Source of the DNA: CAWAND01 sp963727915
Lineage (GTDB): Bacteria; Chloroflexota; Anaerolineae; Anaerolineales; E44-bin32
DNA length: 64,000 nt
Reading direction: 5' to 3'
Assembly: GCA_963727915.1 (NCBI GenBank)
Contig: CAVSID010000003.1
Span: 1-64,000, forward strand
Part shown: positions 59,192-64,000 of the stretch, in pieces
Layout of the letters: the number at the start of each line of letters is the position of its first letter
How positions within the stretch are numbered: position 1 is the first letter of the stretch
Translations under genes and position numbers: made by a program
The notes under the pieces: generated by a model
The model's database searches: none
The model's input: the letters and a program-made list of their open reading frames with translations, nothing else
Told to the model about the DNA's origin: nothing

Positions 59192-59911
59192 CTAAATCTT
59201 GGTCATCACGGCGTTGAAATCGTCCCCCAATTCGAAGAACGATCCCCACAGCTTGCGGTCTTCGGACAATGAGGCGCGCGTGTAATCGACGAAGGGTTTG
59301 ACATCTTCAAACACAAGCGGATTGTCGAAGCGATGGACTTCGACCTGGGAGAAGGTCTCACGGATCGCGCCCAGGATTTCGCTGTCGTAGCGGGAGCTGC
59401 CCGGCATCGGCGGGATCGGCTTGCCGGTGGCTTCCTTGATGATGTCGTAGAAGAGCTGCTTGTTCTCAGGCATCGGGCCGGTGGTGAACAGGCGCCCGCC
59501 CTGCGCAAGCACGCGGTGCATCTCGCGTATCGTCAACGGGATGTCGTCCGCGTAGTAGATGGCGAAGCAGCAGGACACCAGATCATACTGGGCGTCATCC
59601 AGGGGGAATCGGCGGTTGAAATCGAGTTCGATGAAGCGCATCGGACTCCCCAGCTCGGCATTGCGCGCCTCGGCCTGGGCCAGCAGCTCATCCGAGACGT
59701 CCCCGCCCGTGATCTCGGCCTCGCCCTCCAAAGCATTGTAGAAGGCCACGCACTGCTTGCCGGAGCCGCAGCCGACGTCCAGGATCCGCAGACCCTTCTC
59801 GAGCTTCAAAATGTCGAGCATCCAGGCGTCGATATCCCGGCTGCCGAATTGCTTGTGAATGTCAATGCGAGTTTGTAGATCTTCGGTGGTTTCTCGATAG
59901 TCAAACTTCAT
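59192..59911 (-). CDS. Class I SAM-dependent methyltransferase
   Basis: Methyltransferase of about 239 residues, Methyltransf_11/25-like. KGLRILDVGCGSGKQCVAFY is motif I near residue 42, AEITGGDVSDELLAQAEARN the acidic end of strand 2, AQYDLVSCCFAIYYADDIPL motif II and HRVLAQGGRLFTTGPMPENK the following post-motif strand. A C-terminal region (FSQVEVHRFDNPLVFEDVKP) may determine the acceptor. ATG 59911 (MKFDYRE) is preferred over 59941 because GGAG lies about 11 bases upstream. Its ATG overlaps the preceding TGA (ATGA), so it is translationally coupled to the upstream glycosyltransferase. Acceptor unknown; a sugar is suggested by neighbours. Confidence 0.8.
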   Translation of the reverse strand: MKFDYRETTEDLQTRIDIHKQFGSRDIDAWMLDILKLEKGLRILDVGCGSGKQCVAFYNALEGEAEITGGDVSDELLAQAEARNAELGSPMRFIELDFNRRFPLDDAQYDLVSCCFAIYYADDIPLTIREMHRVLAQGGRLFTTGPMPENKQLFYDIIKEATGKPIPPMPGSSRYDSEILGAIRETFSQVEVHRFDNPLVFEDVKPFVDYTRASLSEDRKLWGSFFELGDDFNAVMTKI

Positions 59912-60948
59912 TCTTCTCCGCTCCTGTGGCAAGTTTGCCATTCTACCATGGGGGTCATTTTGGCCCGTTCGGGCGCCGAGTTGGGCGCATGCAAGGCTTG
60001 ATCCTTGCCTTCGACGGGAGCCGTCCCACCCATAGAACGGGCTCGGATGTACTTCAGAGTCTCAAGGGGATGGAAACTCAGCCGCGTCAGCTGAGCCAGG
60101 CGCCCGCTTCCCCAACGGCTGATCAACCCGGCCTCCAACCAGCGTGACACACCGGCCCGGGCGACTCCCGTTTTGTGAAGGTTTTCACAAGTTAGACGCC
60201 AGGTGGCGTCGCGCAGGGTAAAGATCGTCTCCCGCCCGCCGCCCAACGCCACGTTGCGTTCACTCTCCGGGAGACGGTAGTGGGTCTGCCCGCCGGGTAA
60301 GTGGGCATAGTCATGGTCTTGATGGATGGCCGTGATGGCCTCGGAGGCATCGACCACGGGCAGGCCGGCATGGCGTGCGGCATAGATCATCCAGTTGTCC
60401 CAACCAGCGCGCCCGACGGCGAACGGGGGCAAGGCTGGAAGGCGCCGGCGGGGAAACACGAAGTAATCGCTGCCGGCGGGCGGATGACGCCGAGCATCTC
60501 GTTCGAGCCGCGCGCGCAGGGCCGGGAGCCCGCCGCCTGCGAAGTCGATCGGCTCGTCCACCGCCAAATCCCATCGCTGGCCCACAATCAAATACGTGGC
60601 AAGCGCTTCCGCCACCCGGTCGACGGCCGGCAGGAAGTCATCGATCAGCATCACGTCGGCGTTCAGGAAAGCCATGCGCTCGAAACGCGCCGCGTCGGCG
60701 GCACGCTCGAATATGTCGTCCAAGAGCGGCGTGCCGTGCTCGTTGCGCGCCAACCCGGTCAGATGGCGGGCGCCCACGTCTTCCGCAGCGGCTGCCGCGC
60801 CGTCCTCGTCTCCGAACAGGAGGATTTCCACCCTCGGGCCAAGCGCCGCCCATGAGTTGAGGGCGTTGCGTTGGATCAAGCCGATATGGCCCTCAAATGG
60901 CTTGGGGGCAGTGAACAGAGTCACGCCGTCCGTCCAGGTCGGGATCAT
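59908..60948 (-). CDS. Putative GT-A type glycosyltransferase
   Basis: Soluble protein of about 346 residues. IPTWTDGVTLFTAPKPFEGH and ALGPRVEILLFGDEDGAAAA open a GT-A-like domain, RFERMAFLNADVMLIDDFLP carries a D-x-x-x-x-D-D acidic cluster in the DxD position, and YFVFPRRRLPALPPFAVGRA then GWDNWMIYAARHAGLPVVDA contains the G-W-D-N-W acceptor-site pattern. The last 80 residues have weaker similarity to anything I know. The frame is open upstream to 61167, but ATG 60948 is chosen because it overlaps the TGA of the upstream gene as ATGA and directly precedes the conserved block. Family palindrome 7 lies in the codons CENLHK. Sugar unknown. Confidence 0.65.
   Translation of the reverse strand: MIPTWTDGVTLFTAPKPFEGHIGLIQRNALNSWAALGPRVEILLFGDEDGAAAAAEDVGARHLTGLARNEHGTPLLDDIFERAADAARFERMAFLNADVMLIDDFLPAVDRVAEALATYLIVGQRWDLAVDEPIDFAGGGLPALRARLERDARRHPPAGSDYFVFPRRRLPALPPFAVGRAGWDNWMIYAARHAGLPVVDASEAITAIHQDHDYAHLPGGQTHYRLPESERNVALGGGRETIFTLRDATWRLTCENLHKTGVARAGVSRWLEAGLISRWGSGRLAQLTRLSFHPLETLKYIRARSMGGTAPVEGKDQALHAPNSAPERAKMTPMVEWQTCHRSGEE
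60171..60192. repeat. Palindrome TTGTGA-N6-TCACAA (family member 7)
   Basis: Perfect TTGTGA/TCACAA repeat with spacer AGGTTT, inside the putative glycosyltransferase gene. It is read there as Thr-Cys-Glu-Asn-Leu-His-Lys, a different frame from members 3, 4 and 6, so the DNA rather than the protein motif is conserved. Confidence 0.6.
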
Positions 60949-62455
60949 TCGGCGGCTGCTTCCATCGCCAACGGGACGTCGGAGGAATTGGGACCTCGTC
61001 CGTGCCGAGCCGAGTGAGGCGATGAACTCGGCGGTCCGACGGCCGGCGCTGCCATCGGTGAAGGTGATCTCGCGCTGCACAAAGGCCCGGCGGGCATCGG
61101 CGTCCGCCATGGGATCGTTCAGGTAGAAGTTGATGTGATCCTTGAGGCTGGCATCGTCCAGCGCCACCCTGCCGGCTCCGGCTCTGGCGGAAGCGCGCGT
61201 GCGTCGGCCAGCCGCCTATCTCCGACAGGGGCAGCGAGTACTTACGGGGCCAATTCCAGCCTCCGGGCGTGTCCAGACACACGCTGACAATCGGCCGGTC
61301 GTGGACAGCGGCCTCGACTACCATCGTCGAATAGACCGTCAGAAAGACATCGGCATGGGCCATCATGGACGCTTTCTCCGGCATATCCTCGCCGGAGTAG
61401 TAGCCCAGGCCCGCTCCCAGAGGAACAGGCTCGACAAGGTGGACGTGAGGCTTTTCAGCCGCCAGCTGCTGGATCTGCTCGCGCTCCTGCCGGAAGAGGT
61501 GGACGTCCATGAAGTGATTCGGGTGCAGGCGGACGAGAAGTTGCGCCGGGGCCGAGAGCTGATCCTCCGTGACCAGGCGCGCCAACGCCTCCACGTTGGG
61601 CAGATTGGGTGAGAAGCTGACAAAGCTGCAGGCGTAGGAGAGAAGCTTGCGGTCCGGATCGAGCCCGTGTTGGCGGAAATAGTCTTCGCGCGGCATGACC
61701 CAGCGACCGTCGAGGTAGCCATCGTAGGTGGGCATCCCCCCGATATGGACTCTCTCGGCCAGCCAATCCGACCCCAGGACAAGCTCATCCAACTGGCGTT
61801 CGGACCAACAATTGACGAAGTCCATCGGCGCCCCCGGCAGACTGTAGCTGCTTGGGTTGTCCCAGCCCACCATGGCGGCCACCGTAGTAACGCCGCGCTG
61901 GGCGGCCTGGCGTAGAAGGAACCTGTCCAGCCGCCAACCGGCCGTGCTGGCAACCACCAGGTCCGGCTGGTAGCGGTCGAAGAGATCGCCGTACAGGTCC
62001 GGCCGGTAGGTCGCCTGCCAGCGGACAAGGGCCCGACGCGCCCAGCGGGTCCGCCGCAGCAGACCGATCGCCAGCCAGGCGAGGGGCATCAACATCCGGC
62101 GCCGGTTGGCCTGTTCGGCCGCCACCTGGTCGATGTAGCTGTCCATGGCCTCGGTGTTGATCCGGCGAGAGCCGCCAACCCGTCGCAGAAAGTCGAGCCA
62201 CCACTGGCGCTCAGGATCTACAGTTTCGACGTAGGATTTGGCCCGGTCGAGGCGCAGACCCTCGACAATCAGCCCTGGGCGCCCGAAACGCTCTTCTACC
62301 GTCGGGACCAGGCTGTCTTCGGTGAGCAGCACGACGCGGGCACCGCCGGCAATAAGGTACGGGACGACATCGGTCTGCAGGAAGTAGACGATCGCCAAAC
62401 CGTGGTCGGCACTGATGAAGATGGTGGGAGCGTCTGTGTCCGTGGGGGTGGTCAT
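60945..62455 (-). CDS. GT-B type, CDP-glycerol-phosphotransferase-like glycosyltransferase, frameshifted at the 3' end
   Basis: Soluble protein of about 500 residues. The first 410 are in a clean frame: TIFISADHGLAIVYFLQTDV opens an N-terminal Rossmann half, YQPDLVVASTAGWRLDRFLL and AAMVGWDNPSSYSLPGAPMD form the domain interface, and YACSFVSFSPNLPNVEALAR then LVRLHPNHFMDVHLFRQERE plus VFLTVYSTMVVEAAVHDRPI make up the donor half. The H-P-N-H and Y-S-T-x-x-x-E-A patterns match CDP-glycerol:polyol-phosphate transferases and related GT-B enzymes. A slip near 61200 moves the frame into LDDASLKDHINFYLNDPMAD; a second near 61000 would give the TGA that overlaps the next ATG as ATGA (60948-60945). 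The acceptor is not known. Confidence 0.65.
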
Positions 62456-62463
62456 CAGATGCG

Positions 62464-63436
62464 CTAGTCCACAAAATACCAGCGGAAGACGCGGTCGTAG
62501 AAGCCGAGCAGCACCCGGCGCACGAGCCCAATTTCAAGCAGTCGGCGCCAGAGGCCGACACGCCGTCTCCGCGCTTGCCTCTCGCCCTTCTGCGGGATCG
62601 GGTTGAGGGTGTTGCTCATGTTCATGGCCAACGGGCGCGCCGTCATGAGCCGCAGGTAGCCCTCAGCGTCCATGCGGCGATCCAGATCCCGCACCTGACC
62701 CATCGGGCGGTCCATGTCGAAGGGAACGAACTCCCGCAGCACCGAGGTGTGGGCCACAAACTGCCAGTGAGACGCGCCCACGAAGGCAGGCGTATCCCGG
62801 TAGGTGAGGCGGATATCTTCAGTGGCCTCGTAGCGGGCGCGGATGTCATCCTCATCCTGGCCCAGGCTTAGATCGAACGCCCGGAAGTCCGCCCAGGGGA
62901 TCAAACCGCCGCGTTCTACCTTTACCTCCGCCTGGGACTCGGCCCAGGCCAGCGTGGCGACGAAGAATTCGGGCGGCGTGCGGAACGGGCGGCTGGTGAC
63001 CATGCCCACATTGGGATAGGTCTCCAGGATTTCCAGCGAGTTCTTCCAGCCATCCGGGACTGAATTCGGCGTCGCTGTCGGTGTACGCGAGGATATCGCC
63101 CGGCGCCGAAGCGAAGATCTGATTCCAGGCGCCCCCCTTCCCCAAGTTCTTCTCCGAAAGCATCAAGTACTGGATGTGCCCGTCTTGCTGGGCCTGCAGC
63201 AGATAGGCCACAGTCTCCGGTCCGCTGCCGTTGTCGAACACCATCAAATCATGCGCCGGTTCGGTGTTGGCCCACAAGCTGTTCAAACAAACCTTGAGCA
63301 CATCCAGCGCCTGGGCGTGAAATCCCTTGAGGGCCGGGATGCAGGTCAGGACGGCGACCGTGATCCGCTCTGGGCGGGCGACCCCCTGAATGAATTTGGC
63401 CGGGTTTTGTCCCACGCGCAAGGTCAGCGCTCCCAT
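62464..63436 (-). CDS. Family 2-like glycosyltransferase, one frameshift
   Basis: GT-A glycosyltransferase of about 323 residues, paralogous to the gene at 26782-27789. N-terminal part: RITVAVLTCIPALKGFHAQA, HDLMVFDNGSGPETVAYLLQ and GDILAYTDSDAEFSPGWLEE, where the acidic T-D-S-D-A carries the metal site. A frame change near 63035 leads to VGMVTSRPFRTPPEFF-like residues, RDTPAFVGASHWQFVAHTSV, VRDLDRRMDAEGYLRLMTAR and NMSNTLNPIPQ, all shared with the paralogue, and a hydrophobic C-terminus VRRVLLGFYDRVFRWYFVD. ATG 63436. It ends 8 bp before the GT-B gene and begins 21 bp after the SpsF-like gene. Confidence 0.7.
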
Positions 63437-63457
63437 TCTCCGGTTGAGAGGGGCCGG

Positions 63458-64000
63458 CTATCGCCGGCGCTCATCGATGCTCTTCAAGGGCTTGTGTCGG
63501 ACAGCGGCGTTCATGGCCGCCAGATCCGGGCGGCTGCGGACGAGAGCAAGGATGTCCCGCCAGCCGAAGGTCACATCCGGGGCAAAGTGCGAGAACACTG
63601 CCCGAATGAACGCCAGATCCTCCGGCGTATCGACCGTCCAGCGATAGCCTCCGAAGATCCTCATCGTTTCGCACGTGCAGCACGCGGAACCTTCCCGGCG
63701 GGTCGTAAAGGTAGGGCATTACGTGCTCCCGCTGATAAGGTTGGTCCGCTTTCTTCCAGGCGGCATCCAGGGCGGCGAAGCTGCACACCTCGGTGTCCAG
63801 CCCAATGGGGAAGGTGCGGTCGTCCACGAACCGGTTGAGCGCCAGGTCCACCGGCGGCTCGCTGTCCAAGAACGCGTGCACGGTCTGGTCGATGACTTCC
63901 GGGTCAATCACGGGGCAGTCACCGGTGATCCGCACAACCACATCGGCATCGTGTTCGGCGGCGGCAGCATGCACACGATCGAGAACATCCACCGGGTCAC
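63458..64000 (-). CDS. SpsF-like cytidylyltransferase-family protein, 5' end outside window, one frameshift
   Basis: C-terminal two thirds of a protein of the SpsF (spore-coat polysaccharide / acylneuraminate-cytidylyltransferase-like) family. VVVRITGDCPVIDPEVIDQT is the conserved T-G-D-C-P-x-I-D-P block, VDLALNRFVDDRTFPIGLDT then EVCSFAALDAAWKKADQPYQ and REHVMPYLYDPPGRFRVLHV are family landmarks. A frame change near 63660 leads to YRWTVDTPEDLAFIRAVFSH, the conserved L-T-V-D-T-x-E-D segment. In other loci SpsF-type proteins appear among CMP-sugar or nonulosonate genes. The start lies beyond position 64000. Confidence 0.75.

Noticed and set aside
1..64000. CRISPR arrays, tRNA/rRNA genes, insertion sequences, integrase or attachment sites
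   Set aside because: I looked for regularly spaced repeats, tRNA-like cloverleaf ends, transposase motifs and terminal inverted repeats and found none convincing.

Overview
The window is a polysaccharide / glycoconjugate assembly region from a high-GC bacterium. Gene content (a large family of polytopic GT-C type membrane proteins, polyprenyl-phosphate-sugar synthases, WecA-like and O-antigen-ligase-like proteins, a short NeuB and a NeuA-phosphatase fusion) is what I would expect in a Chloroflexota/Anaerolineae-like genome or MAG, but no ribosomal or other taxonomic marker is present, so the assignment is an inference. I saw no tRNA, rRNA, CRISPR array, transposase or integrase.

Layout. 1-16.1 kb (minus strand): broken GT-C genes, a sulfotransferase, a YbhN/LPG-synthase-type membrane protein, a polyprenyl-phosphate glycosyltransferase (GT2), a WecA/MraY-type phosphosugar transferase and an O-antigen ligase. 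16.1-18.9 kb (minus): an intact chain-length regulator (Wzz-like) and an intact GT-C protein. 18.9-19.4 kb: a divergent intergenic region with a near-perfect palindrome. 19.4-20.6 kb (plus): an intact GT4. 20.6-27.8 kb (minus): a tandem GT2-GT2 protein, a DUF6056-like membrane protein, an MptE-like protein, a GT-C protein and a GT2. 28.1-35.8 kb (plus): a Dpm-type GT2 followed by three broken GT-C genes and a truncated fourth one. 36.4-46.0 kb (minus): five more GT-C/YfhO-like membrane proteins and a second intact Dpm-type GT2. 46.0-64.0 kb (minus): a long, tightly packed run (many 4-14 nt overlaps) with two SDRs, a 2-hydroxyacid dehydrogenase, two methyltransferases, a 76-aa membrane protein, NeuA, NeuB, a NeuA-KdsC fusion, a Gfo/Idh oxidoreductase, a PIG-L deacetylase, several soluble glycosyltransferases and an SpsF-like cytidylyltransferase cut by the window end.

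How it fits together (inference): the 46-64 kb run would make and activate one or more modified sugars of nonulosonate type (NeuB, NeuA, phosphatase, SDR, Gfo/Idh, deacetylase). Soluble GT2/GT4/GT-B enzymes would build an oligosaccharide on a polyprenyl-phosphate carrier started by the WecA-like protein. Dpm-type GT2 enzymes would make polyprenyl-phosphate sugars for the many GT-C transferases acting on the outer face of the membrane. Wzz-like and O-antigen-ligase-like proteins would polymerise or attach the product, and the sulfotransferase would modify it.

Quality caution: two blocks (about 1-16 kb and 29-38 kb) carry roughly one single-base indel per 250-400 bp in almost every gene, while neighbouring blocks are nearly clean. 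Reading frames resume on each side of the lesions with family motifs intact, so many 'pseudogenes' here may be sequence errors. The most unusual non-genic signal is a family of seven TTGTGA-N6-TCACAA palindromes spaced every 6-12 kb from 12.4 to 60.2 kb, most of them inside genes.
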